From contig CALCCE010000075.1 of NCBI GenBank assembly GCA_937899835.1, positions 1 through 64,000 on the forward strand: a stretch of DNA of 64,000 bases, read 5' to 3'. Below are positions 34,336-43,448 of the stretch, piece after piece. This stretch comes from an uncultured Flavobacteriales bacterium. GTDB taxonomy: Bacteria; Bacteroidota; Bacteroidia; Flavobacteriales_G; Salibacteraceae. The position numbers and the translations under genes are program-made. The notes under the pieces were generated by a model. The model was not told the DNA's origin and did not search any database. It saw nothing but the letters and a program-made list of their open reading frames with translations. Each line of letters opens with the position of its first letter. The first letter of the stretch is position 1.

Positions 34336-35615
34336 GCGCTTTCGTCCTGCATGAGCAAGCGCACGGTTGTTCGGGTGCGCTGTTCCAACAATACTTTTTT
34401 ACCAATGGTAACCCGCTCCATGGTGGCCTGATCGTAGTGCCGGATGGTGACCAATTCCAAGGCTTCGTTGTAGCGCACCGCATAATCGGCCTTCAGGGCC
34501 TCAATCAATTCTTGCAGCTGCTCCTGCTCACCGTCTACACTCACCGAAAAACTGATGGCCGAGTTCTGCATGGTGTTGATGGTAGTGCCAAAGCGGTTGA
34601 ACGTTTCGAAAATGTCGCGCAAGTTGTGTTCTACGATGAACGAGAAATCGCGCGGTGCAATCGAAATCAGGGTTTGGTTCATCTTAAAAATGAACGAAGG
34701 AATCAGGCTATCCGAGTCGGTGCGCTGATCGATGAGGGTGCCTTCTGCTTCAGGATCGACAAAGGAGCGCACCCGCAGCGGTATGCCTTGATTTTGTAGC
34801 GGCTTGATGGTTTTCGGGTGAATGACCGTGGCTCCGTAATAGGCCAATTCAATGGCTTCTTTGTAAGAAATGTGGTTGAGCTTTTCGGTTTCGTCGAAGT
34901 ATTTGGGATCGGCATTCAGCATGCCGGGTACGTCTTTCCAAATGGTAACCTCTTTGGCGTCCAACAAATAGGCAAAGATGGCCGCAGTGTAATCCGACCC
35001 TTCCCGGCCCAGGGTGGTGGAAAAATTTTCTGATGTGCCTCCCACAAAACCCTGACTAATGGTGATGCCACCATTGCTGGCCTCGGTGAAATTGGGCTTG
35101 AGAAAACGGTCGACCAATTGACGACTCATGTCCCAGTCTACCTGTGCTTTGCGGTAAGTATTGTCGGTGCGCAAGACGTCCCGCACATCTACCCAACGAT
35201 TTTCTACTCCTACAGATTTCAAATAATGGCTGACGATTTTGGTAGAAAGGGTTTCGCCCACCGATACCATCTGATCGTATTCAAAGTCGAACGACCGCTG
35301 GGGTTCGTCTTCAATCACCCATTCGATCTCGACCAACGCGTTGTTCACATCGGTGTACACCGGATGATTCTTCGACTCGAAGAGTTCTTCCAAAATGGCC
35401 ATGTGGTAGGCCCGTAATTTATTCAGATGGCCTTCGGTTTGCCCATCGCGATCGAAATACGACCGGGTAAGCAATTCGAGCGCATTGGTGGTTTTGCCCA
35501 TCGCCGATACCACCACCGCGATGTTTTCGCCTTCGAAACGTTTCAGAATCTCACCCACGTTGCGCACGGCGGCTGCATCTTTCACAGAAGCGCCTCCAAA
35601 CTTGAATACTTTCAT
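34332..35615 (-). CDS. lysC: Aspartate kinase
   Basis: 427 residues, monofunctional. The N-terminus KVFKFGGASVKDAAAV is the kinase signature (KFGG). VVVSAMGKTTNALE, NFSTTLGREGSDYTAAIFAY and ISYKEAIELAYYGATVIHPK complete the catalytic domain. Two ACT domains form the C-terminal third and normally bind lysine or threonine for feedback. It phosphorylates aspartate, the first step to lysine, threonine, methionine and diaminopimelate. It follows the GNAT gene by 3 bases on the same strand, so both probably share the GNAT promoter. The regulator amino acid cannot be told. Confidence 0.94.
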   Translation of the reverse strand: MKVFKFGGASVKDAAAVRNVGEILKRFEGENIAVVVSAMGKTTNALELLTRSYFDRDGQTEGHLNKLRAYHMAILEELFESKNHPVYTDVNNALVEIEWVIEDEPQRSFDFEYDQMVSVGETLSTKIVSHYLKSVGVENRWVDVRDVLRTDNTYRKAQVDWDMSRQLVDRFLKPNFTEASNGGITISQGFVGGTSENFSTTLGREGSDYTAAIFAYLLDAKEVTIWKDVPGMLNADPKYFDETEKLNHISYKEAIELAYYGATVIHPKTIKPLQNQGIPLRVRSFVDPEAEGTLIDQRTDSDSLIPSFIFKMNQTLISIAPRDFSFIVEHNLRDIFETFNRFGTTINTMQNSAISFSVSVDGEQEQLQELIEALKADYAVRYNEALELVTIRHYDQATMERVTIGKKVLLEQRTRTTVRLLMQDESA

Positions 35616-35618
35616 CGC

Positions 35619-36092
35619 TTAGCTTTCAAAATTTTGCAATTGATCGTACACCAACTTACCGTTGATCCATTCAGGATCGAGGTTAGAATGGTATTTTTCA
35701 TAAAATCGAATGGCCGGGGTATTCCAATCCAACACTTGCCACTCCATCCGGCGAACCTGGCGCTTTTTGCTTTCGCGGATCACGGCTTCAAAAAGCAAAG
35801 ACCCCAGGCCTTTGCCCCGGAAAGATTCGCGCACCACAATATCTTCTAAAAACAGGCACTTGCCTTTCCAGGTAGAGTATTTCGTGTAGTAGAGCGCAAT
35901 GCCTACCACTTCTCCGTCGGCTTCGGCTACAAAAAAGTCGAACACCTTATCGGGACCAAAACCATCGCGCTCGAGTTCTTCAACGGTGACCTCTACCTGG
36001 TCTCCGGCTTTTTCATACACGGCAAGCTCTTGAATGAGTTGAAGCGCTGCCGGAAGGTCGGCCGGCGTACCGGTTCGTAAAGCCATGTTCAT
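35619..36092 (-). CDS. GNAT acetyltransferase, diamine-acetyltransferase (SSAT)-like
   Basis: 157 residues from MNMALRTGTPADLPAAL (a second ATG at 36086 is equally good). The acetyl-CoA loop is SFRGKGLGSLLFEAV. YYTKYSTWKGKCLFLEDIVV is the pattern of the spermidine/spermine N-acetyltransferase group, and the C-terminus WNTPAIRFYEKYHSN carries the usual Tyr. It probably acetylates a diamine or a lysine-like side chain. Its neighbours lysC (same strand) and fbp (divergent) are often beside it in Bacteroidota. The in-frame start at 36116 lies in the promoter and is rejected. Confidence 0.88.
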   Translation of the reverse strand: MNMALRTGTPADLPAALQLIQELAVYEKAGDQVEVTVEELERDGFGPDKVFDFFVAEADGEVVGIALYYTKYSTWKGKCLFLEDIVVRESFRGKGLGSLLFEAVIRESKKRQVRRMEWQVLDWNTPAIRFYEKYHSNLDPEWINGKLVYDQLQNFES

Positions 36093-36113
36093 AGGGCTGG
36101 AAATTATGGTGCG

Positions 36114-36121
36114 CAAAGGTA
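36114..36121 (-). promoter_or_regulatory. -7 promoter box TACCTTTG for the GNAT-lysC unit
   Basis: Exact TAnnTTTG on the minus strand, 21 bases upstream of the GNAT start at 36092. Confidence 0.5.
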
Positions 36122-36213
36122 AACATTGTGTCTCGGCGGAGCCTCAATTGCATGGGAGCCGCTTTAGAAAAAAGGCGATATTTGTTGCTGAATCCTAAAG
36201 TGTTCCTTTTTAG

Positions 36214-37236
36214 ATGAGTCGTGTTACTACCCTTGCAGAATTTATAGTTGAAAAGCAAACCGACTTCCCCTATGCACAAGGGGAGCTCTCTCGCCTGCTG
36301 ACTGCTATCCGCCTCGCGGCAAAAATTGTGAACCGCGAAGTCAACAAAGCTGGTTTGGTAGACATTCTTGGCGCTGTTGGCGGAGAAAACGTACAGGGCG
36401 AAGAACAGCAAAAGCTGGATGTATTTGCCAATGAGCGGTTCATCAATGCCTTGGAAAATCAAGGTGTGGTGTGTGGCGTGGCTTCCGAAGAAAACGAAGA
36501 TTTCATTCCGTTTCACAGTGACATGGCCCAGCAAAGCAAATACGTGGTGGCCATGGATCCCTTGGACGGATCGAGCAACATTGATGTGAACGTTTCGATC
36601 GGAACCATTTTTTCCATATTCCGGCGGGTTACCGATCACGGTCCGGCCCAACTGGAAGATTTTCTACAAAAAGGACTGGAGCAAGTAGCTGCCGGATACG
36701 TCATCTACGGTTCCTCCACCATGCTGGTGTATTCTACCGGCAACGGTGTCAACGGCTTCACACTCGATTCCAGCATTGGCGTCTTTTGTTTGTCGCACCC
36801 GAAAATGCGCATCCCGGAAACGGGCAAGATTTACTCCATCAACGAGGGCAACTACGTGCATTTCCCGCAAGGGGTAAAAGAGTACCTCAAATACTGCCAA
36901 GACCATGACCCGGCCACTAACCGGCCCTACACGGCCCGCTACATCGGATCGCTGGTGGCTGACTTTCACCGCAACCTCATCAAAGGCGGCATCTACATTT
37001 ACCCGGGTACTACCAAAAACCCGAACGGTAAGTTGCGCTTGCTCTACGAATGCGATCCACTCGCTTTTTTGATTGAACAAGCCGGCGGCCGGGCTTCTAA
37101 TGGATTTAAAAGAATCATGGAACTCGATGCTACCGAGCTGCACCAACGTACACCCATGTTCATCGGTTCTACCAAGATGGTAGAAGAAGCCGAAGCCTTC
37201 ATGGCTAAATACCAGGAAGTACCCGCCCGGAGTTAA
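36214..37236 (+). CDS. fbp: Fructose-1,6-bisphosphatase, class I
   Basis: 340 residues, normal length. [20 protein letters not shown] is the metal- and substrate-binding signature (DPLDGSSN). [20 protein letters not shown] and [20 protein letters not shown] minus one residue match the C-terminal half. It hydrolyses fructose 1,6-bisphosphate to fructose 6-phosphate in gluconeogenesis. It is divergent from the GNAT-lysC pair and followed 62 bases later by mfd. A one-mismatch -7 box (GATATTTG) lies about 25 bases upstream. No C-terminal extension or fusion. Confidence 0.96.
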   Translation: MSRVTTLAEFIVEKQTDFPYAQGELSRLLTAIRLAAKIVNREVNKAGLVDILGAVGGENVQGEEQQKLDVFANERFINALENQGVVCGVASEENEDFIPFHSDMAQQSKYVVAMDPLDGSSNIDVNVSIGTIFSIFRRVTDHGPAQLEDFLQKGLEQVAAGYVIYGSSTMLVYSTGNGVNGFTLDSSIGVFCLSHPKMRIPETGKIYSINEGNYVHFPQGVKEYLKYCQDHDPATNRPYTARYIGSLVADFHRNLIKGGIYIYPGTTKNPNGKLRLLYECDPLAFLIEQAGGRASNGFKRIMELDATELHQRTPMFIGSTKMVEEAEAFMAKYQEVPARS

Positions 37237-37298
37237 ACCAAAGCTCTTTTGGGTTGTTGCCTTGGAACTTGTTTGTCCTACCTACGTTGTTCTAAGCT

Positions 37299-40200
37299 GT
37301 GAAGATTGACGAAATAAAAACCCTGTTCGGTAAAGACGAAGGCACCGAATGCATCAACGATTGGCTACAAACCCTTGAGAAAGCACGCATTCACTTAGTT
37401 GGTCTTCGTGGTTCGGCAGAACCGCTGATTGCCTCGCAGGTAGTGCCGACCACCAAAGGGGTGCACGTGTTTGTGCTCACAGAAAAAGAGGAAGCGGCAT
37501 ATTTTTTAAATGATCTGGAAACCCTGTTGCCAGAAAATCGAGCGGTTTTCTTTCCTACTTCTTCACGCGTTCCCTACCAAAAAAGCCGTACCGACAGTAC
37601 CAATGCGCTGCTGCGGGCCGAAACCCTGGAAGCCATTGGCCGCGAAAGCGAGTTCATGGCGGTGGTGACTTACCCCGAGGCCTTGTCGGAAAAGGTGGTG
37701 ACGCAGAAACACCTGAAGAGCAACACCCTGATCATCAACAACGGGGACAAGCTTTCACTGGATTTCCTCAACGAACTGCTCTTTGAATACGAATTTGAAC
37801 GGGTAGACTTTGTGATCAATCCCGGACAGTTTTCCATCCGTGGTGGCATTGTAGACATTTATTCGTTTGCCAACGATCACCCTTACCGGGTAGAACTGTT
37901 TGGCGATGAAGTGGATTCGTTGCGGACTTTTGATCCCGCTACGCAACTCTCGGTGAAAGACCACGGCCGCATTACCATTGTGCCCAACGTGCAGGAGAAG
38001 CTTCGGCGAGAGGCGCGGGAATCGTTTTTCGAGTTTTTACCGGAAGACAGCACGGTGTGGGTGCGCAACCTTCCACTTACGGTGGATAAAGTAGAGGCGG
38101 AATTTGAACTGGCTCAAAAGGGCTTCGATCAACTGGAAGACGAAGGTGCAACGGTGCAACTGCCGCCAGAAGAGTTGTATTGTGGTGGCTCGGAGACCCG
38201 TGCACACCTAGAACGCCACGCGGTACTGGAAACCGGCAGTTCGGCCACAATGCCCGACCACGACCGGGTGGAATTTGATCAGGCACCGCAACCGCAGTTT
38301 CGCAAAAACTTTGAACTGCTGGCAAAAAACCTGAACAAGAATGCCGTAAATGGCATTAAAAATATCATCGCAGCTACCAATTCGAAACAGATTGAACGGC
38401 TGTACCACATTTATGAAGACCTGCAACTGAAGGTTAATTTTACGCCGGTGTTGTTTCCCTTGCACGAGGGTTTTGTAGACAAGCGCCAGAAAATTGCCCT
38501 CTACACCGACCACCAGATTTTAGAACGTTTTCAGCGCTTTCGCTTGAAAGACGGCTTTCGCGAAAAGCAGAAGGCCATTACTTTAAAAGAACTCACCGAC
38601 CTGCAACCGGGCGATTACGTGACCCACATCGACCACGGAGTGGGACAGTTTGCGGGCCTGCAAAAGCTGGAAAACAACGGCAAAGAACAAGAGGTGATCC
38701 GGCTGGTGTACCGGGACAACGATATTTTATTCGTTAGCATCCATTCGTTGCACCGCATTTCCAAGTTTGTGGGCAAGGAGGGTACTTCGCCCAAGATCAA
38801 TAAGCTCGGCTCCAATGCCTGGGCCAACCTGAAACAGAAGACCAAAAAGAAGGTCAAGGAAATTGCCTATGACCTCATTCAGCTCTACGCCAAGCGCAAG
38901 GCACAGCAAGGGTTTGCTTTTGCCCCAGACACCTATTTACAGCACGAATTAGAGGCTTCGTTCATTTACGAAGACACGCCCGACCAACTCACCTCCACCG
39001 GAGCAGTGAAGAAAGACATGGAGCAAAATACGCCCATGGACCGCCTGGTATGTGGCGATGTAGGTTTTGGAAAAACGGAGATTGCGATTCGGGCGGCTTT
39101 CAAAGCGGTGACGGACAGCAAGCAAGTGGCGGTTTTGGTGCCGACCACCATTTTGGCCTTGCAGCATTATAAGACGTTTCAAAAACGACTGAGCGAGTTT
39201 CCGTGCAACATTGATTACATCAATCGGTTTAAAACGACCAAAGAACAAAAGGAAACCCTGAGAAAACTGGCGGAAGGAGAACTGGACATCGTGATCGGCA
39301 CGCACCGCCTGGTAGGCAAAGATGTGAAGTTCAAAGACCTCGGCCTGATGATCATCGACGAGGAACAGAAGTTTGGGGTAGCTGTGAAAGACAAACTGAA
39401 AACCATTAAGGTGAATGTGGACACACTTACCTTGACGGCCACTCCGATTCCGAGAACGCTGCAATTTAGCTTGATGGGTGCGCGCGACTTGAGCATCATC
39501 AACACGCCACCGCCCAACCGACAACCGGTGGAAACCCAGTTACACGTGTTCAATGAGGAGGTGATTCGCGATGCCATTCACTATGAGTTGAGCCGCTCGG
39601 GCCAAGCCTTCTTTGTACACAACCGCGTGCAAAACATCGGTGAGGTGGCGGCCATGATCAAGCGATTGGTACCCGGTGCGCGGGTAGCTACCGCCCACGG
39701 GCAAATGGATGGCAAGGAGCTGGAAGAGATCATGATGGGTTTCATTGAGCAGGAATACGATGTGTTGGTGGCTACCACTATCATTGAATCAGGGCTCGAT
39801 ATTTCCAATGCCAATACCATTATCATCAACCAGGCGCACAATTTTGGGTTGAGCGACTTGCACCAAATGCGAGGCCGCGTAGGCCGGTCGAACAAAAAAG
39901 CATTTTGTTATCTGCTGGCACCTCCGCTTTCTACGGTGAGCAACGAGAGCCGCCGGCGGTTGCAAGCCATCGAGCAGTTTTCAGACCTGGGCAGTGGTTT
40001 CAACATTGCCATGCGCGACCTCGATATTCGTGGTGCGGGCAACTTGTTGGGGGGCGAACAAAGTGGTTTCATTTCGGAAATCGGTTTCGACATGTACCAC
40101 AAAATTTTAGAGGAGGCAGTACACGAACTCAAGGAAGAGAAGTTTGCCGATTTGTTTCCGGAAGAGCAGGAGGAGCACCAGTTTGTGAAGGATTGCCAGT

Positions 40201-40652
40201 TGGAAACCGACCTGGAGATCATGATTCCCGACGACTACATCAACAACATTACCGAGCGTTTGAGCTTGTATCAAAAGTTGGCCCAGGTAGACAACGAACG
40301 TGACCTGGAACGCTTCCACGATGAACTGACCGATCGTTTTGGTCCGGTTCCAGAGGTGACCTCGCGCTTGATAGAAACCCTTAAACTGCGCTGGATTGCG
40401 CGCGACATCGGTTTCGAAAAACTGGTATTGAAGCGCCAACGGCTCATTGGCTACTTTGTGCAAAACCCGGAGTCGCCCTATTACCAGTCGCCAGCCTTTG
40501 GCCGGGTGTTGAATTTCATAAAAAACAATCCGAACAAGGCCACCATGAAAGAGAAGAACAACAAGCTTACGCTCTCTTTCGACAATGTACGATCGATCAA
40601 TCAGGCACTCAAGCACTTGAGACTGGTTACCGGGGAGCTTGCCACCGCTTGA
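37299..40652 (+). CDS. mfd: Transcription-repair coupling factor Mfd
   Basis: 1117 residues from a GTG start (VKIDEIKTLFGKDEG). Mfd removes RNA polymerase stalled at DNA damage and recruits UvrA. In order: a UvrB-like N-terminal part (FPTSSRVPYQKSRTDSTNALL minus its last residue), the polymerase-interacting domain (YVTHIDHGVGQFAGL), the RecG-like motor with Walker A GDVGFGKTEIAIRAAFKA and Walker B DEEQKFGV, then LTATPIPRTLQFSLMG. The second helicase domain has MRGRVGRS, and a TRCF C-terminal domain ends the protein. Complete, without odd features. Confidence 0.95.
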   Translation: MKIDEIKTLFGKDEGTECINDWLQTLEKARIHLVGLRGSAEPLIASQVVPTTKGVHVFVLTEKEEAAYFLNDLETLLPENRAVFFPTSSRVPYQKSRTDSTNALLRAETLEAIGRESEFMAVVTYPEALSEKVVTQKHLKSNTLIINNGDKLSLDFLNELLFEYEFERVDFVINPGQFSIRGGIVDIYSFANDHPYRVELFGDEVDSLRTFDPATQLSVKDHGRITIVPNVQEKLRREARESFFEFLPEDSTVWVRNLPLTVDKVEAEFELAQKGFDQLEDEGATVQLPPEELYCGGSETRAHLERHAVLETGSSATMPDHDRVEFDQAPQPQFRKNFELLAKNLNKNAVNGIKNIIAATNSKQIERLYHIYEDLQLKVNFTPVLFPLHEGFVDKRQKIALYTDHQILERFQRFRLKDGFREKQKAITLKELTDLQPGDYVTHIDHGVGQFAGLQKLENNGKEQEVIRLVYRDNDILFVSIHSLHRISKFVGKEGTSPKINKLGSNAWANLKQKTKKKVKEIAYDLIQLYAKRKAQQGFAFAPDTYLQHELEASFIYEDTPDQLTSTGAVKKDMEQNTPMDRLVCGDVGFGKTEIAIRAAFKAVTDSKQVAVLVPTTILALQHYKTFQKRLSEFPCNIDYINRFKTTKEQKETLRKLAEGELDIVIGTHRLVGKDVKFKDLGLMIIDEEQKFGVAVKDKLKTIKVNVDTLTLTATPIPRTLQFSLMGARDLSIINTPPPNRQPVETQLHVFNEEVIRDAIHYELSRSGQAFFVHNRVQNIGEVAAMIKRLVPGARVATAHGQMDGKELEEIMMGFIEQEYDVLVATTIIESGLDISNANTIIINQAHNFGLSDLHQMRGRVGRSNKKAFCYLLAPPLSTVSNESRRRLQAIEQFSDLGSGFNIAMRDLDIRGAGNLLGGEQSGFISEIGFDMYHKILEEAVHELKEEKFADLFPEEQEEHQFVKDCQLETDLEIMIPDDYINNITERLSLYQKLAQVDNERDLERFHDELTDRFGPVPEVTSRLIETLKLRWIARDIGFEKLVLKRQRLIGYFVQNPESPYYQSPAFGRVLNFIKNNPNKATMKEKNNKLTLSFDNVRSINQALKHLRLVTGELATA

Positions 40653-40777
40653 TCTGATTTTTAGCTTTTCAATATTCTTTTGGTTTTATTTCATTTTATG
40701 TGGCAACATTTTGGCGCATGGACAGTCTTATTGTTGGATTCCCCAGCATCCAGTTCATCACCACAAACTAACCACCC

Positions 40778-41002
40778 ATGGAATCTCTCTTTGACGTTTG
40801 GAGTCGCTGTAAAGCCCCCCTGCAGCGCTATTTGATCGACAACCTACAAAACGAGGAATTGGCGCAAACTTTTCAGGAGGAATTATTGATTCAATCTTAC
40901 CTTTATTTGAAGAAGGACAACGATCCACGCTATCGAGAGGCATTTCTCTACCGCATGGCCAACGTGATGTTGGAACACTACCGCAACGAAAAAGCCGCCT
41001 AA
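40778..41002 (+). CDS. Stand-alone sigma-70 region 2-like protein, 74 residues
   Basis: MESLFDVWSRCKAPLQRYLI to the end EHYRNEKAA follows the ECF sigma region 2 pattern. LQRYLIDNLQNEELAQTFQE aligns with region 2.1-2.2 (usually LR.YLR....AEDL.QE). EAFLYRMANVMLEHYRN aligns with region 2.3-2.4 (usually AWLYRIARNLLIDHYR), the -10 binding helix. Region 4, which binds the -35 element, is absent: the gene stops there with a clean stop and converges with the next gene at zero distance. It could be a truncated sigma factor, an antagonist, or a domain reused elsewhere. No TAnnTTTG box is present. A -24/-12-like TGGCA-N8-GGC (40701-40715) lies upstream. Confidence 0.6.
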   Translation: MESLFDVWSRCKAPLQRYLIDNLQNEELAQTFQEELLIQSYLYLKKDNDPRYREAFLYRMANVMLEHYRNEKAA

Positions 41003-41443
41003 TCAAAGGATTTGCATCACTATGCCTGCCAAGATAAGGTAGCGCAGTCCTTTCCCTACCAACATCCACACCGAAACCGGTCCGAGCGGACTTTTGGCCA
41101 GGCCCAAGGCCAAAGCAATGGGATCGCCTATGATGGGCATCCAACAAAGCACCGCAAACCAGGAACCGAACCGTTGTACGGCCCTTTGCCACTTTTGCGT
41201 CTTTTCAGGAGCGATGCGTAACCAGCGGGTTATCCACTCCCATTTTCCAAGCCAACCCAACAGGTAGGTACTCATGCCGCCCAGCCAATTGCCTGCGGTA
41301 GCCAATAAAATACACCATACCGGATCGGCACCGCCAAGCAACAAGCCGGAGAACACCGCCTCTGAGCCCAGGGGCAAAACGGTTGCCGCCAGAAAGGAGG
41401 CTACAAAAAGCCCCCAATAACCCAACTCCAAGTGCGCTTCCAT
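41003..41443 (-). CDS. YqaA/DedA-like VTT-domain membrane protein
   Basis: 146 residues with four to five hydrophobic segments. The start MEAHLELGYWGLFVASFLAA follows the small YqaA subfamily, with FLAATVLPLGSEAVFSGLLL (SNARE-associated/VTT core) and CWMPIIGDPIALALGLAKS (the paired proline-glycine re-entrant loop). DedA-family proteins are thought to move undecaprenyl phosphate or other lipids across the inner membrane. YqaA members are untested. The longer start at 41503 overlaps the divergent gene and is rejected. A one-mismatch -7 box TTATTTTG sits just upstream on this strand (41450-41457). Confidence 0.85.
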   Translation of the reverse strand: MEAHLELGYWGLFVASFLAATVLPLGSEAVFSGLLLGGADPVWCILLATAGNWLGGMSTYLLGWLGKWEWITRWLRIAPEKTQKWQRAVQRFGSWFAVLCWMPIIGDPIALALGLAKSPLGPVSVWMLVGKGLRYLILAGIVMQIL

Positions 41444-41459
41444 AGGGGTCAAAATAAGG

Positions 41460-41467
41460 TATATTTG
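41460..41467 (+). promoter_or_regulatory. -7 promoter box TATATTTG for the metallophosphoesterase
   Basis: Exact TAnnTTTG match 16 bases before the ATG at 41484, in the short space shared with the divergent VTT-domain gene. Confidence 0.5.
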
Positions 41468-41483
41468 CCCGAACCCTTGAAGC

Positions 41484-42515
41484 ATGCACCCGAGCCCTTC
41501 CAAAAAACGGTTTTCTTTTCGTTGGTGGTTTTTCTTCGCCGGTATAGTGGCACTGCTGACGTTGGTTTATCCGCTAGACGGTTTTTTCACTATGGTTGGC
41601 CTGTTATTTTGGGCCGGTATTTTCGGACTTCCGGTGTTGGTCTTTCAAGCCCTGGTGCAGATTTTCAACAAAAGCGGCTGGAGTACACGCAGTCTCTTTG
41701 GCCTACTGACACCTTTGATAGCCTGGGCTTGTTTGGCGTGGTCTACCTGGGTAGAGCCTTACCAATTGCAAGTGAACGAGCTCACCCTTGAAGTGCCCCA
41801 TCTCAACCGGGAAGTGCGCTTGCTGCACATCAGCGACATCCAATCCGACCACATCGACGGCTACGAGGAAGAGGTATTCAGGCAAATTCAAGCGCTTCAA
41901 GCCGATTTATTGATCCATACGGGTGATCTGGTACAGGTGCCCGGTGGCGACAAAGACCGCAAAGAATTGAAGGCGCTGGCCGCTTTGTTTGTTCCTATTC
42001 AACCGCCCCTTGGTAAATTTCACGTGCCCGGCGATACCGATCCGGGTACTCCAATTGAAGATTTCGACCAATGGTCGGGGGTAACTACTTTGAAAAATGG
42101 GGAAGCGGTAATTGAAAAAGAAGGCGTACGCCTGGCAGTATTGGGCTTGAGCCTGGCCAGCAGCCGCCAAGGCTACCGCAGTGGCATTGCCGAATGGTTG
42201 GAGCGCCAGCCGAAAGGTTCGCTTACCGTGGTGGCAGGTCACGCTCCTGATTATGCGATCACTGCTGCCGACCTTCCTGCCGATTTGCTACTGGCTGGCC
42301 ACACCCATGGTGGCCAGGTGCGATTGCCTTTCATTGGTCCTCTACTCACCCTAAGCAAGGTGCCCAAAGATTGGGCCCGGGGGTATACGCAATTGGCCAA
42401 TACGCACCTGCACGTATCAGCGGGCATTGGCGCAGAACACGAACCTTGGCTACCGGCCATCCGCTTCAACTGTCCGCCGGAGATTACCCTCATCCATTTG
42501 GTACCAAAATCCTAA
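41484..42515 (+). CDS. Membrane-anchored metallophosphoesterase, YaeI-like, with altered metal motifs
   Basis: 343 residues. Three N-terminal hydrophobic helices (about 10-90) precede a calcineurin-like phosphoesterase domain. The order of motifs fits the family: HISDIQSD (residues 116-123), HTGDLVQ, VPGDTDPG (181-188) and GHTHGGQ (272-278). Two positions differ from the usual DxH and GNH(D/E): Gln120 stands for His, and GDTD stands for GNHD. A known bacterial subgroup with SDLQ and GDxD exists, so this need not mean loss of activity. The usual role of YaeI-like proteins is lipid A-precursor or nucleotide phosphoester hydrolysis near the membrane. The substrate is unknown here. Confidence 0.8.
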   Translation: MHPSPSKKRFSFRWWFFFAGIVALLTLVYPLDGFFTMVGLLFWAGIFGLPVLVFQALVQIFNKSGWSTRSLFGLLTPLIAWACLAWSTWVEPYQLQVNELTLEVPHLNREVRLLHISDIQSDHIDGYEEEVFRQIQALQADLLIHTGDLVQVPGGDKDRKELKALAALFVPIQPPLGKFHVPGDTDPGTPIEDFDQWSGVTTLKNGEAVIEKEGVRLAVLGLSLASSRQGYRSGIAEWLERQPKGSLTVVAGHAPDYAITAADLPADLLLAGHTHGGQVRLPFIGPLLTLSKVPKDWARGYTQLANTHLHVSAGIGAEHEPWLPAIRFNCPPEITLIHLVPKS

Positions 42516-42559
42516 CGGCTGGCTCCTTTCATCCAAGCGGCAATGCGTAAATTTCGGGT

Positions 42560-43321
42560 GTGAAACCGGCTTTTCTCCTATCTCTCCTATTACCGCTTGC
42601 CCTAACCAGCTGTATGCCAGAGGTTTCCGACTCATCTGAAGGTGGAACTAAAGCTCCTGCTACCCCTTCTCCCGATTCGGCAGAAGCACCAATGGCACCT
42701 TTTCAAGAAGATCCACGGGTGTGGGACCAAAGTAAGTTTCCGCCAGGGCTGGGTGCCCCTCCAAGAATTGACGAAGACCGCAGGTTCGATGTGTCCTCTG
42801 GAACGATCACCTACACCCTTTCAGGAGTAGATTTAGGTACAGAAACCTTGTACTTTAAAGATTTTGGCGTGTATGAAGCGCATCATTTTCAGATGGCCAA
42901 CGAAGTAAGGCCACAAATCGAGATCATGACACCAGATTGGATCTATCATTCCAATCCACTGGGCAAGGCGCCCAATTCGGTTTGGGAAAGTGCCAACATG
43001 GAAGGTCCACTGCACCTCGGTTGGCTCAGCCGGTCGACACTCATTAGTGGTGGCATGCGCCTGGTGGGCTACGAAGAATTGCTCGGGCACAGTTGCAAAG
43101 TGTGGGAAGAACCGGGCTCAGGCACCAAAACCTGGACCTGGCGCTACCTGGTGCTGCGTTCGGAAATTCCGGTGAAAGGTGGCAAGCGCATCAAAGTGGC
43201 CACCTCGGTTGAAGTAGGTACCAAAGTAGACGACAAATGGTTTCAAATTCCGGAAACCCCACCTCCTCCCCCGCCCGAAAAACTGCGCGGATTGATGGAT
43301 CGCCTCAATACGCAACCTTAA
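42560..43321 (+). CDS. Putative lipoprotein of unknown function
   Basis: 253 residues from a GTG start (VKPAFLLSLLLPLALTSC). The lipobox LALTSC puts the lipidated cysteine at residue 18. A flexible Ser/Pro/Ala stretch (about 19-50) leads to a compact domain with GTITYTLSGVDLGTETLYFK and WTWRYLVLRSEIPVKGGKRI, followed by a proline-rich end (PETPPPPPPEKL). No family recognised. A variant -7 box TAAATTTC (42548-42555) lies 4 bases before the start, so the message would be leaderless. The gene follows the metallophosphoesterase by 44 bases. Confidence 0.6.
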   Translation: MKPAFLLSLLLPLALTSCMPEVSDSSEGGTKAPATPSPDSAEAPMAPFQEDPRVWDQSKFPPGLGAPPRIDEDRRFDVSSGTITYTLSGVDLGTETLYFKDFGVYEAHHFQMANEVRPQIEIMTPDWIYHSNPLGKAPNSVWESANMEGPLHLGWLSRSTLISGGMRLVGYEELLGHSCKVWEEPGSGTKTWTWRYLVLRSEIPVKGGKRIKVATSVEVGTKVDDKWFQIPETPPPPPPEKLRGLMDRLNTQP

Positions 43322-43448
43322 AAGGGATGGCAACTTCTACCGTAGCTTCTTTAGGATCACACACATTTTAATACCTTTACCGCCGTTTTGGGTGCAACTT
43401 ATTCTACGCCCATTCGTAGACGGTCTTACCAAATTGTTGCCTGTTCAG

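Noticed and set aside
40701-40715. Possible sigma-54 promoter TGGCA-N8-GGC
   Set aside because: The -24 half fits but the -12 half reads TGGC and not TTGC. Too weak to list as a promoter.
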